Positions 20,682-33,300 of a DNA stretch of 64,000 bases are shown here, one piece after another. Where the stretch lies: NCBI GenBank assembly GCA_963995505.1, contig OZ023180.1, positions 4,774,501 through 4,838,500 on the forward strand, in the 5' to 3' direction. Source of the stretch: Hypericum androsaemum (Eukaryota; Streptophyta; Magnoliopsida; Malpighiales; Hypericaceae). How positions within the stretch are numbered: the stretch's first letter is position 1; every line of letters begins with the position of its first letter. The position numbers were made by a program, and so were the translations under genes. The notes under the pieces were generated by a model. It was given only the letters and a program-made list of their open reading frames with translations, was not told the origin of the DNA and did no database searches.

Positions 20682-23600
20682 CTAACTTTCTACAGTTGAT
20701 AAAGCCATTATCTTGTAAAACTTAGAAGCCCAGGAGATCATTGTCCCTCCCAGCGTGAACACATACTCTGTTGTGCTCCTTCTCCTATCAAGGTCGTTGG
20801 ACCCCAAGTCCGCGTCAATATTTCCTGTCAGTTTTACTTCACTGCCCTGGAAACATAGTTCCTTCTCAGTAATAACTCTCAAGTACCCTAGGATCTGATG
20901 AGTGCGGAAACACTCTATAATCTATGTATGTTTTAGTGTTGGTTTTCTGTTGTTTCTAGTGTTTTTGTTTGTTATGTATTGATATAATGTCATATTTATT
21001 GCTTTGAAAGTTTTAGTGTAATTCTTGTAATTTTTATTGCGTTTTGTTCGTGTTTATTACTATGAGACTTTGTAGAGATGCGAGGAGGATATTGTTGCTC
21101 CTTGAATCATGTCAAAGATGATTGGATCAGCCGTGAAGAATGGTGCACGATCGGGACCTCGACGATATTGGGCAGACTGACCTCGAGTGACTCAAATGAA
21201 GATAACTTTTGCATACAAAGTCCGATGGAGACGAGTGAGGCGGTTCTGGAAAGAAGACATCCGTGGCTACAACTTTGTCCATAATGGTTCAAATTCGGAG
21301 TCTAAAAGGGTGAAAAATGCGTCCAAAGTCAAGCTTCAAATCTGAGAACTTGCCTAGCCGAGATGGGCCAGAATTCATGAACTATTTTGGGCCCATTTCG
21401 GGATTGTCCACGGCTTAACTTGGCTGGAACTTTAGGAATAGTTTAGTTAGTTTGAGTTGAGAATTTTTGTATAAATAGCCATTGGCTTTCCTTGCAAGCC
21501 AACCTAGAACTCTTAGAACTTCAGATATTTTCCCAATCACTCACCAACTGCACTCACCTTTCTCTTTGGAAGAGAACTTGGCTCACCATTGTTGGAGCTT
21601 GTAGAGAACTTGAAGGAGAAGTTTTGGAAGCTTTGAAGATCATCTTGAGCTTTCTTTAACCCTCTCTTTTATGTTCATGGTTTACTTGCTTTATTTAATG
21701 GATGTGTTTAGTTGTGTAGTAGATATGTGTGAGTAGTTGATTAGTAGATTTGGTGCCTTGATGACATCTATTTAGCCTATGGTTTAGTGGGGTTAAAATG
21801 CTAAGGTTTGGGAACTAGTTAATGAGTTTAATGCTTAATCTTGCTTGATCATCTTGATTATGAACATAATTAATGCTAATCGTTGGGAGGGGTTAGGATT
21901 GATTGACCATTTAACTAGTTAATTAGTTGCCTTTTGTTGAGGGATCTCATTAGGTAGTTAGTTGTCCAAAGGGTGATGGTTACAATTAGTAATTAGTTAG
22001 ATTAGGTGGTTAATTAGTCATGGGAGTACGATTAGTTCAACTAAACTTAATTAATAATCAATTTAGACTAATTAATGGCAGGAGCATTGATTAGTTGCTT
22101 TAGAAACACCCGGACCATAACACGAACTTAATAAACCCCATAGGCCATTTGATTATCTAGGTGTCATTGGTACTAAGCCCACTCTTTTCTTTATTGTTAA
22201 AATCATCTTCTAGTTTAGTCATTGTAGTAACCAACTCGTGTTTCGAATTGACAAATCCATTACTTGTAGTCCTAAACTAGTGGTCGAGTCGTATTTGTGG
22301 CCTAGAACTTAGTCCTTGTGGGACGACAATCCCTTACTTACTCTTTATTGCAAGAGGGGTATAAAAATCCTTCCTTTCAGGATCCACTTCACTACCAACT
22401 AATGATGCTTGCCCGGATCGCTCATGTAACTGCTCACCACTCCCACTGCATGTGCGATGTCTAACCTTGTACAGACCATTGATGATGCATAAGGAGTCTT
22501 CTTCATCTGAGCCTTCTCCCCCTCATTCTTAGGCGAGTCCTTGTTAGAAAGCTTAAAGTGTCCACCCAAGGGTGTACTAATAGGTTTGGCCTTCTGCATG
22601 CTGAACCTCTCCAACACCTTCTTGATATAGTCAACCTGCGAGAGAAATAGTTTTCTTGCTGCTTTGTCTCGCTCAATCCTCATCCCTAGGATCTGCTTAG
22701 CCTCACCCAAATCTGCTTAGCCTGCTATCAACATGTCATCAATATAAAGTAGGAGGATGATACAACTATTGTCAAACCTCTTGAAGTAGCAATAATATTT
22801 TACCTCACAACACATAAACTCAATCTCGTGCATGAATCCATCGAACTTCGTATACCACTGCATCAGAGCCTGCTTCAACCCATACAAACTCTTCCTCAAC
22901 CTGTAAATAAGCCAACTATTACCTTTTGACAAGTATGCTTCTGGTTGGTCCATGTAGATCTCTTCCTCTAAATCATTATGGAGAAAGGCTGTCTTCACAT
23001 CCATCTGCTTCAACATCAGATTCTCATATTTCTACTATAATCCCTTCACAACCAGTCTCGCCTTGTAATGTTGTGTGCCATTAGCCTCTTGCTTAACTCT
23101 ATACACCCACTAATCTTGTAGTGTCTTCTTGCCTTTAGGGAGTTTGACCACTTCTCAAGTCTCATTACTCCTCAACGACTCAGCTCACTCCGCTGTGCTT
23201 CTGCAAAATCCTCCAGCTCTCCTCCATCAATCAATAAGAGATAGTAGGTGGTTGGCGAATACATGTATGGTGACCCACGCTGTCTGGTAGATCTCTACTG
23301 CGAAACCACTAATAGTGGAAATCTTTATTTTGCCTCCTCTTCCACTTTCTTGCTCCCACTTGAGTTCGAGATGTCTAACTCGACCACCTCATTGCAAGGA
23401 CCCACAACATCCAATGCACTAACCTTGTCCTTGTAGAACACCTTCTCACTGAATATGACATCTACACTTTGAATGACCTTGCAATTTCCCTCATCCCAAA
23501 ATCTGAAGCCAAAATCATCTCCTCTATACCCAATGAATTTACACTTCGTGGACTTGGCATCTAGCTTGCTCCTCTCAGCTGCATCAACATGAACATACGA

Positions 23601-25357
23601 AATACAGCCAAATACACGAAGATAGGAAAGATCAACCTCCTTACCACTCCAAGCCTCCTCCAGTATCCAATCCTCCAAAGGGGTTGATGATCCTCTATTG
23701 ATCAAGAATGCAACAGTGTTGACTCCATCCTCTCATTGAGCGTCTTGTTCATCCTCAACGCGATGCCATTCTGCCTTGGGGGGGTTTCAGCTACCGTCTT
23801 CTCCATGTGAATCTCATTCGCTGCATAATACTTATTAAACTCTTGAGCTCGTACTCTCCGCTATTATCCGATCTCAAGCACTTCACTTTAAGACTTGTCT
23901 CATTCTCAACTAGGGCTTTCTACTTTCTAAAGGCGTTGAAGGCACCATACTTGTGTTTCATAAAGTAAACCCATACATTTCTTTTGGAATCATCAATGCA
24001 GTTCATGTAATACGACGCACCACACAAAGATGCCACTGGTGCTGGGCCCCACAAATCACTGTAGACCAACTTAAGCTTCTACTCTTTTAGGGACATGCCA
24101 CCTCTCGAAAAGCTCATCCTTTTCTGCTTCCTAAAAACATAATACTCACAAAGATCACGTTAGCTATCTTTAAGCCTGGTCGCTTCCCTTTCGAACACAG
24201 CACCTTCAACCCCTTCTCACTCATGTGGCCAAGTCGACTATGCCACAAGTCCGTATCATCTGCTGCACCTGCAAGATCAATACTATATCATGGGAGTTTC
24301 TCGTCATATAAAAAGTACCTTCCTTCAAACTCCGAGCCATTACCATAGCTCCTTTGGTAATTTTTCATGACCTGCAACCAAAGGTCACCACATAGTCTTC
24401 ATCAGCTGCCCCACAGAAAGCAAATTCCTCTTCAACCCAGGAATATGCCTCACCCCCCCCCCTTCAACCACAACAAAGATCCATTCGACGTGCTGATTCG
24501 AACATCCCCCTTGCCCACAACATGCACCAGTTCATCAGCCGCTAGATAAACCTTGCCATAATCATCTGGGGTATAAACCTTGCCAAAATCACTACATGAA
24601 TAGAATGTTGTTCTAGAATTCAGCATCCACGTCTCAAATGGACTGCTCACACTCAGGACTAACACATCCCCGTGATCATCTGTTGTTGTGTTAGCTAACT
24701 TTTCCTCCCTCTTTAGTGTCGTACACTGATCCTGAAAGTGATTATACTAATCACAATTCTAGCATTGAACCAAAGTCTTGTCCTTCCTTGATCCGTTTCT
24801 TGATTTAGACTTCGACCTGCTCCAGTTCTTCTTTGACTTTTGCCTTGATTCGGACCTCCCCCTATTCCCTGCACTCAAATCTGCACCCGAGGTTACTCCG
24901 GATTCTCTCTTACAAATCTTTTTGCTCATGATCAAATCCCTCACCTCGCCCAACTTAAGATGTACCATTCCAGCTATCAGGTAAATAATTTAGCAAAATG
25001 AGGGCTTGTACCTCATCATCGAAGTTGATCTTAACCGAGCTCAATTAGGCAATAGTTGTGTTGAACTTGTTAAGATGTTTGGCCACCATCGTACTCTCTG
25101 CCATCTTGAGGTTGAACAACCTCCCCATCAGGTGCATATTGTTTGCAGCTTATGGCTTCTCGTACATCTTGGACAAAGGCTCCTTCATCTCTTTTATAAT
25201 CTTTAATTTTACTGCATGCAAAGCAACATTTCTGGACTACAATAAGCGCACCACGATCATCGCCTTCCTGTCCAGCAAACTCCACTCTTCTTCCTCCATG
25301 TCTTCGGGCTTCTTCCCGCCAAGAGGTAAGTGCAAATTCTTGCCATACAAATAGCAC
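20682..25357 (-). pseudogene. Broken gag-pol of copia element C
   Basis: Minus-strand pieces from 5' to 3': gag (25357-24759, basic Ser/Arg/Lys-rich tail), a zinc-knuckle region near 24740, protease/GAG-pre-integrase region (about 24665-24450, WMLNSRTTFYSC), integrase core in several frames (about 24300-23750), integrase C-terminal part (23705-23325, YLRVFGCISYVHV, KCKFIGYRGDDFGF), RT (23016-22717: DVKTAFLHNDLEEEIYM, LLLYIDDMLIAG; 22710-22399: TRLDIAHAVGVVSSYM), then after the solo LTR the RNase H start (20882-20682: ADLGSNDLDRRRSTTEYV, ALSTVES). Stops and frameshifts occur throughout, and one TAG lies just upstream of the solo LTR. The element cannot encode its own enzymes. Confidence 0.85.
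20896..22379 (+). mobile_element. Solo LTR (1484 bp) inserted in copia C
   Basis: The identical duplication GGATC lies at 20891-20895 and 22380-22384. The insert starts TGATGAGTGC and ends CCTTTCA, so TG...CA ends are kept. 'ttgtataaatagcc' near 21467 is a TATA-like box in plus orientation. Near the 3' end, 'cttgtgggacgacaatcc' resembles the R-U5 end of long gypsy LTRs of the Athila/Tat group; this assignment is tentative. The frames at 21078-21284 and 21107-21292 are not genes. Host copia sequence continues in one frame on either side. Confidence 0.88.
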
Positions 25358-25951
25358 TCTATTTAGATCTTCCAGAACACGTAGTCCATGCCATCAAACT
25401 TCTCAACAGGTGACTTCCCTTCACCCATCATAAATGCTCCCACCAGTCCCTAACCTTCAAGCTCTGATACCAATTATTGGAAAATAATAATATGCTAGCA
25501 ATCAAGAAGAACGAAATCAAAATGAAGAGAACACAAGATTCAGTGACCCAGTTCATCAAGAATGACTACATCTGGGAGCGTGCCAAGCCAGAATTTTTTC
25601 ACTAAGTTATTTGTGTGTCACTACACTTTTTGTCACACATTACAGTGAGTATTACATGAGTTTATATAGAGGAGCAACCCTAAATAGAGTTGGGATCCCG
25701 AAACAAGCAAAACAGTAAATGATTTAAGCGTGCGCAGACGAGACTGTCGGTCGCCAATCACCTGGCGCCCACCAGGTCCATGAATCCGAGAGTTTTTGCC
25801 AGTCCCCTGGCGATTGCCAGCTCCTTCAGCTCCAAAACTCGTCTGGCACTCGTCGGGCTCTTTGGCGAGTGTGGGTACGCTTGCGTGGTCTTCACTCGAT
25901 CATCCAACGCGTTTTGCGAGCACCTATCAGGCTCCATAACCCAACAAAATC

Positions 25952-28069
25952 GAAGGGTGTTTGACTTAATGATACAAATTGAAGGAGGTCGATAACAACT
26001 ATTGGTATACAAATTTATGTTTTAAATTTTGTTTGACAACTAATCAAGACTGTTGCATTTCTAAATGCTTTTGTAACCACTCAAGTAAGTCATAATAACT
26101 CTAATTTAAGTACTTGTTGGTCGATAATTTATATATTTTTAGTAATGTTAATTCTATATTATCCGCTAAATTCTAGAAAATGAGAGTTAAAATCGAGGAA
26201 TAATATTTAATTATTTATAGCTTGCTAGGCTAGCTCTTACACTTGATAGCTTCAAGTTCCGAGGTTTGGGTGGCATGCAAGTTTTTTTATAAAGTAAACC
26301 TATAAAATAATATATGGAATGAGACAAATAAACATGCAGGCACGTTAGCAACCCTAGGGTATAGTTAAATCGGATGAGTTCGTGATGGTCCGATCCCATG
26401 CACCATTATGTTCCTTCTCAATCTCATCCCCACCATTGTTTTTGTCCTATTTAACGCAGTTATTTTAAGATTGAAATTCGAGAATTTAAGTTATAATAAT
26501 TATTTTTTATTTAAGTATTTTTTTTGTTAATTTTTGATAGATTATTGTAATCGTTAATCAAATACTCTAGATGAGCTAGAAGTAACCGTCAGAAGACGAA
26601 TCGTAAAGCTGAAGTTGGACGTCGATTCAACTTAGAAGACGAATCCATAACGATTCTCACCCTAACTGAGTATAATTGTTGCGTAAGCAGTAATTCGGTT
26701 AGGAATTTATTTTTGACCATATCTTAAATTAATTTTATTTATAAAAATTATAACTCTGTTATGTAGTTTTCTATTATAATTATAACTCTGTAAATGTAAT
26801 TATAATTTTGCTAGGAAGTTCGAGGGAGCAGGGTAAACATAATCATTAAACACTGGGCCGCTTGTTCCTTTCTTTTATAATGAGACTGAGCCACTTGCTT
26901 TAATAAAAAGTTGGTTTAACAAAGGTCCAAATAGTAAAAATGTAAATTTATTGAAGAAAATTGTGGGTTAAACTTTAATTAATAATATTGGTTTCCGATA
27001 TCTTTGAATGATTAATTATAAGTCTATAACGACAAAACGTTTGATTTTTTTTAGTGGGAATCCAACATAGGAGGGAGGGGGACCAGGAGACTCACTTTGA
27101 GAGGGGACAAAAAGTGGCAATGGAGTTCCTTTCTTCCCCCTTGGTTGTCTTCCCATTCTGATTCTCCGTGACACACAGCGACACATTTATTTATTGGAGG
27201 AATATGTTTGCACGAGTGTTCATTGAATTTATTAAAGTCTCGGAGGGATAAATAGTGTTAAAAATTTTATATACAAGCCAAAATTTTAAAATAATAGTAT
27301 GACGAGTTGTTTTGTATGAATAATTGATTCTCAAGTTATGTCAAAAATTTTATATCTAACTAAAAAAATTAAGTAATAAGTAGTTAAATTTTCTACACTT
27401 ATAATAAAGTTCAATACATCGCAAACCAAGTTTTCCAACAATTACATCTTAAAATAAAAGGAGTTAACTAACAAATACTTGGATTAATTACTGATTAAAT
27501 AAGTTATTCTACACTAATTGCAAAATTTCAAGTTCTAATCTTGAAAATATGATTTGTGTTAAAAACTTGTAAGAAATTGTTTGTTGTCATTCAAATATTT
27601 TATCTGGTTTGAAGTTGAAGTAGTCACCATCCAAGTTAATTTATGTAGTCTATAATATACATTAATTCAACTATTTCATCTCAAGCATTAGGACTTTTCG
27701 TGATTTATGGTCTACATTTAATCATGATGTATCTCCCATGGCTATGGGCTATGCATACTTTTTCGACGGTTTATCGGATTTTTTTTAGAAATAGAATTAG
27801 ATTAATCTTGGTGTTATGTACAACTATGTAAAAGGGTGAGAAAACTCTCACGCAAAAAGCGGAGAGTATACCACCGATATCTGTATAACCCAAGATAATA
27901 ATAGAGAGGATGAAAGACAACCAAGACTAAAAGCTAGAGCTTAAGAAAGAGATTTCCAAAGCAATTAAACAACGAAATTTCGAACAAATCTCCCCGAAGC
28001 AAGTCAAAAGAGGGCCGAAACCCACCTAGAATCGGAGCCCAAAAGAATCAGTGCTCTTCAAGCACCGCC
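25952..28069. other. Intergenic, AT-rich
   Basis: No gene is supported. A fragment near 27335-27420 ('ttttatatctaac', 'attaagtaataagtag', 'ctacacttataa') belongs to the TRIM-like family described at 35694-36010. The 62-residue minus frame at 26211-26399 has no known domain. The last 250 bases are the target region of the full-length LINE. Confidence 0.5.
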
Positions 28070-28290
28070 AATAGTACCTAGCCAAAAAAATCTCTCCACC
28101 TTTGGAGCCTGCCCCCTTTCCTCTCCCCTTCTCCTCTCCCTTCTTCCTTCTCTCCTCCTTCAACCTCTCCTGTCCTGTCTCCATTAATCCATCCCTCTGT
28201 TCACCTAATCCTTACCTAACCGCTCTTATTACTTCATTACCAACCCCTTTTACCAACCTTTAAGCCTTCCTTTTTATCTTACCTGCCCTC

Positions 28291-30303
28291 ATGTCCTTCC
28301 GATCCCTGTTCACTAGTATAATTATCTTTCTCATGGAACCTACTCTAGATGAAAGTTACGTTCTTGCAGAGTTGCTCAGAGAGACGAGTCTCTTGAGAGA
28401 TGGTCCCGATATTTCTTTGTCCCCGAATATTGATTCTGAAGATTGGGACCCTGACCTCGTCCTTGTTGGGAAGGTCATCTCCTCTAGGAGCCTTCGACCC
28501 GCCTCTGTGAAGGCTAGCGTCGTCAAATCCTGGAGTACATCGATGGATCTTCTTGATGTAGGTGAGCTAGCTCCGAACTTATTCTCCTTCACTTTCAAGA
28601 AAGGGGAGGATAAAAATCGGGCCTTGAATAATACCCCATGGTCTGTTGATGCTCAACATCTCATCTTGAAGGCTTGGGATCCTACCATTTCGTGGTTAGA
28701 TATTGATTTCTCCTTATCAAGTTTTCATGTGCAAGTTCATGGGCTTCCGAGAAATATGATTAGCCGAAAAACGGCTGAATTGATTGGTCAGCAGTTCAAA
28801 GGTCTTGTTTCTTTGGACGAGAACGAACTGGCCTCTCCAGGCCGTGGTGCCTTTCTCCGGCTTAAGGTCCTTATTGATGTGGATTTGCCTCTTCTTCCTG
28901 GATTTCGGATCACTGGTGATGGTCGGGAGCCTCGGCTCATCAAATATAAGTACGAAAGGCTGCCAGAATTTTGCTTCTTCTGTGGGCGCCTTGGCCATTC
29001 AGACCGCTTCTGCTCTATCGACGGTCAAATGGCTGTACTTCTCAAAAGCATGCAGGCTAAAGACCTTCCATTTGGGTCTTGGATGAGGGCAACTCCGATC
29101 TACCCCCGGTCCTTCGGACAACACCCTGGTTTTCACCGGGCTCCCTTCCACGGCTCCTCGCAACTGTTGATACCCTCTACGCGTCAGCTTTTACCTCCTC
29201 TTCTGGTGACTCCTCTTCCCAGAGCGGCGGCTTCTTCTTCTTCTTTACAGCCGGGGTCGCGCTTGGAGAAGTGTAGAGCTGGTGCATGTTCCTTGGTTGG
29301 TTCGGACAAAATTACCCCTATTGGAGCTCCTGTTCTCTCTCCTAGAGAGTCCAGGGACAAGTTGGTCATTTCCCTCTCGGAAGTTTCTCTTCAACCATCT
29401 GTCGCTTCAGGGTCTCCTCCAAGTGGTAGCAGCTCATTTAATGCGGGGGTCAGATCGCCCACACCCCTAGCTCTACCCCTCTTAATTACTGGAGGTCCCT
29501 CGAAATCTCTGACTTTGGACTCTGGTCCAACTGGTTCCCTTTCTACTAGCTTGGAAAACCAGAGAAAGATAATTATCCTTAGTAGAAAGGATCAGAAGGA
29601 TTTTTTCGCCCCAACTTTTCCAACCCAAAGTTCAACTCTATCCCACGCGGGCTCTCCCTCTCGAATTTCCAACCCTGGAAGCCAAAAACAAAAATTGCCA
29701 ATGTCCCTGTCCTATTCCACAATCAATTCCCATCCCCCAAATCCAATTCCTAAACCTAAACGTAAATCTTCCCCCAATTCTAAGAACCGTAACCCTAAAT
29801 CCACTAAAAAAGCCAAATTGCTTTTAACTAACTCTAATACTCTGTCTTCTCCTATGGCTTCTTCTGTTTTTCAGGTTGATCCTTTGGAGTTCTCGATGGG
29901 TATTCAATCTGATAGCGGTTCTTTGAGCCTTCTCCAAAAGGGTGCTGTTTACCCAAAAAGGCCGTATTTCAAGAGGAAGGGTCACATGCCCTCATATATT
30001 TCATCTCCAGAGTCAGGCCAGATTGTCCCTGTTGGAGTGGTTTCAGAGATGCTATCCCTGGAGGGCCAGAGTCTCACTATCTCAGGTTCATCTGGTGGGC
30101 TGGCTTCCTACGGTATCTCGACTACTTGCAACAAGGGTACTTTGATTTCAAGTTCCATAACATCCAATCGGGCCTCAATTGGGAATTCTCCTTTGGTAAT
30201 GGATTTGCCTACCACTCCTTATGCGGTGGTCATTCCTGCCATTGATTCTTCTCAACCCGCCCTGTCCCAGGTGGTAGGTCTCCTACCACCTGAGGACCAA
30301 TGA
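28291..30303 (+). CDS. LINE ORF1 nucleic-acid-binding protein (DUF4283 plus zinc knuckle)
   Basis: An open frame of 670 residues; a second in-frame ATG at 28333 (MEPTLDESY) is another plausible start. The N-terminal third has the DUF4283 pattern (LFSFTFKKGEDKNRAL, NNTPWSVDAQHLILKAWDP, FHVQVHGLPRNM), then a CCHC knuckle from residue 228 (CFFCGRLGHSDRFC, spacing C-2-C-4-H-4-C). The remainder is Ser/Pro-rich, low complexity and basic around residues 480-520. In plant L1 elements this protein binds element RNA. Its stop overlaps the ORF2 start as ATGA. No interruption is seen in ORF1, in contrast with ORF2. Confidence 0.9.
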   Translation: MSFRSLFTSIIIFLMEPTLDESYVLAELLRETSLLRDGPDISLSPNIDSEDWDPDLVLVGKVISSRSLRPASVKASVVKSWSTSMDLLDVGELAPNLFSFTFKKGEDKNRALNNTPWSVDAQHLILKAWDPTISWLDIDFSLSSFHVQVHGLPRNMISRKTAELIGQQFKGLVSLDENELASPGRGAFLRLKVLIDVDLPLLPGFRITGDGREPRLIKYKYERLPEFCFFCGRLGHSDRFCSIDGQMAVLLKSMQAKDLPFGSWMRATPIYPRSFGQHPGFHRAPFHGSSQLLIPSTRQLLPPLLVTPLPRAAASSSSLQPGSRLEKCRAGACSLVGSDKITPIGAPVLSPRESRDKLVISLSEVSLQPSVASGSPPSGSSSFNAGVRSPTPLALPLLITGGPSKSLTLDSGPTGSLSTSLENQRKIIILSRKDQKDFFAPTFPTQSSTLSHAGSPSRISNPGSQKQKLPMSLSYSTINSHPPNPIPKPKRKSSPNSKNRNPKSTKKAKLLLTNSNTLSSPMASSVFQVDPLEFSMGIQSDSGSLSLLQKGAVYPKRPYFKRKGHMPSYISSPESGQIVPVGVVSEMLSLEGQSLTISGSSGGLASYGISTTCNKGTLISSSITSNRASIGNSPLVMDLPTTPYAVVIPAIDSSQPALSQVVGLLPPEDQ

Positions 30304-33300
30304 GTATCATTAGCTGGAATTGTAGGGGGTTGGGTCGTCCCCTTACAATTCAAGTTCTTAAAGACCTGGTTCGCACTAATTCTCCAAACCTTGTGTTCTT
30401 GATGGAAACGAAACAAAAACAAAAAATGCTTGATAGATTAAGGCGATCTTGCAAGTTTTCTCAAAGCTTTTATGTTGATCCCCAAGGAAAATCTGGGGGA
30501 TTGGCTTTGTGGTGGAATGAGGGTATTGAGGTGGAGGTTCTGAATCACTCCAAGAACTTCATCGATACCCTTTGTAATTTCTCTGATTCTGACCATGATT
30601 GGTTCTGTTCTTTTGTTTACGGGGAGCCGGATGCTTCCTGTAAACGCAGGTTCTAGAGATCTTGTTCGAACTTTCTCAAGTCACCTACTTCTCCTTGGTT
30701 GTGCATAGGAGATCTTAACCTTGTTGCCTGTACAGGGGAAAGACAAGGCGGGAGGCCTACTGAAGAGTGGCAAATGAACCTTCTGTTAGATTTCATGCTT
30801 GACGGTGAACTTTTTGATTTAGGTTTTAAGGGGTCTCAGTTCACGTGGTCGAATTTGCAGTTTGATCTTGATAATCTTTTGCAAAGACTCGATCGGGCCC
30901 TTATTAATGTTGAATGGCATAATCTTTTTCCTAAAGCTCAGCTTATCCATGGTGTTATTCATGGTTCTGACCACTGTCCTTTACTTTTGCATACTAATTT
31001 CTCTCAAATTGTTAGAAGACCTTTCCGATTTGAAGCTTTTTGGATTAATGAGACAGGTTGTAAGGAGGTGGTTGAACACGCCTGGTCCCATTTAATCCCG
31101 GGTCTTCCTCCCTTTGTTTTTAGGAGGAAGGTTTCTTTTTGTACTGATGACCTTGTTTTGTGGAGCAGGAACAGAAACGAAAACAGGAAATCGAGAATAG
31201 CTGCTCTTTCTGATCAACTGAAGGCAATCCAGCAAGTGGATCATGCACGATAATGTAAGTTCAAGGAATTGGAAATCAAAAAGGAGCTTGCCTGCCTGTT
31301 TCAACAAGAGGAAATATATTGGCACCAGCGCTCCCGTATCCATTGGCTGAAATGGGGGGACAGGAATACATCTTTTTTCCATACGTCATCAACTCAAAGG
31401 AGACAGGTAAATCAGATAGTCAAGTTGAAAGGTTCCGATGGTGTTTGGATCGAGGATACGAGTCGTCTAAAGTCCCTAGTCCAGGACCAAGTTGAAAGGA
31501 GACGTGCATTATTAACTGTATTCCTGAACTTGTTACTGCTGATATGGCCTCTGACCTTGTCAAGCCTCTGTGTGTTGAAGAAATTAAAAGGGCTGCCTTT
31601 GAGATGGGTGGTACCAAGTCTCCGGGACCGGATGGGTTTTCTGGTATTTTTTATCAGAAATTTTGGAGCGTGGTGTCATATGATCTTATTGCTTTAGTTA
31701 AAATTTTGTTTGACTCATCTCTGGTCCCAACTGAACTTAATAGAACCTTTATATGCTTAATCCCTAAGGTGCAGAATCCTGCTAATATTCATGGCTTTAG
31801 ACCTATAGGCTTGTGTAATTTTGCATATAAAGTCTATTCGAAGGTTTTAGCTAACAGATTATGTCCTTGGATGAGCTTGTTGGTTTCTGACTGCCAGGGT
31901 GCCTTCGTTAAGGGTCGGAGCATTTAGAACAACATTGTTATTGCCCATGAGGCTTTTCACTGCCTCAGAACCTCGGCTCGCAAGAAATCAACTTTTATGG
32001 CTATCAAGTTGGACTTGAAAAAGGCATATGATCTAGTTGATTGGTTTTTTCTTGAACATGTCATGAGGAAATTGGGCTTCCCTGCGAAATGGCTTGAGTG
32101 TGTTATGAGCTGCATCTCCTCAACGACTTTCAGTGTCTTTTTTAATGGACAACCACTTCCTTGGTTCAAAGCTAGTAGAGGTATCAGACAGGGAGACCCT
32201 CTATCTCCCTTCCTCTTCCTTTTCATTTCAGATGCTTTTTCTCACTATGTCAATCATGCCAAGTCTTCAGCTGTTATTCATGGTTTCCCTCTGAACAGAT
32301 TTTGCCCTCCTCTTACTCATGTTCTGTTCGCTGATGATACCTTACTCTTTGGTAAGGCTACGGAGGTCGAGGCTCGAAATCTTAAACATCTCCTGGTTAC
32401 TTTTTCTGACATTTCTGGGCAGCTGATCAACTTCCAAAAATCCTCTATTTACTTCTCCAAAGAGGAAAATCCAGTGAATGCTCAGCTGATTATGTCCATT
32501 CTTGGCATGATTCAAATGCCAATTGATGATATGTATTTAGGTCTACCCTCCATCTGGGGTAGATCAAAGAAGGATGCTCTCAACTTTCTTTACGAACGAA
32601 TGTGGAAAAAAACTCTTAGTTGGAAACAGAAACTTCTTTCTTTGTCAGGGAGAGAAGTTCTCATCAAGTCAGTTTTGTCAGCAATTCCAAGCTATACTAT
32701 GCAATGCTTCCTCCTTCCCTCGACCTTCTGTGCGAAGCTAAATGGCCTCATGGCCAGATTCTGGTAGTCTGGAGAGGGAGATGGCAAGAAGGTGCATTGG
32801 TTGAGTTGGGACAAGCTCACTTGCTCCAAATCCGAGGGAGGTTTGGGTTTCAAAGATTTACATTTGTTTAATATCTCTCTTTTGGCTAAACAAGTGTGGA
32901 GACTATTTTCTAATCAAGAGTCTTTGTGTTTCAGGATCCTTAAGGGATTATATTTTCACGACACTAATATTTTTTCAGCTACCAAGGGCTTTAAGCCATC
33001 GTGGCTTTGGAACAGCCTACTCAAGGGGAGAGATGCCCTGTTAGATGGACTTCTACATACGATTGGCGATGGCAAGTCTACTAGGATCTGGCTTGATCCG
33101 TGGCTTCCAGCTTTGCCTACTTCCAGATTGGCTTTCAGGACACATTCTCCCCCCTTCTTACATCTTGTGTCTGACTTGATTAATCTAGCTTCTAGGAGCT
33201 GGAACTTGGACTTAATTCAGACTTTCTTCAGTCCTTTAGAACAACAGGCTATTACTAACATGATCTTATGTAGGTCGGGATCCTCTGATAAGATCATTTG

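Larger units (their letters stand above)
19794..25946 (-). mobile_element. Ty1/copia element C with both LTRs
   Basis: LTRs are 19794-20284 (491 bp) and 25475-25946 (472 bp), differing at many positions, so the insertion is old. Flanks AAATT (19789-19793) and AAATC (25947-25951) are a near-match target duplication. On the minus strand the PBS TGGTATCAGAGC is 25461-25472, two bases from the LTR. A purine-rich tract (CAGGTGAGAGAT) ends at 20285, beside the 3' LTR. Gag, protease, integrase, RT and RNase H follow in copia order but are broken. A 1484-bp solo LTR (20896-22379) lies between RT and RNase H. Confidence 0.9.

Noticed and set aside
29079..29276. Short alternative frames inside LINE ORF1
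   Set aside because: Shadows of the 670-residue ORF1, which has the conserved DUF4283 and zinc-knuckle signals.
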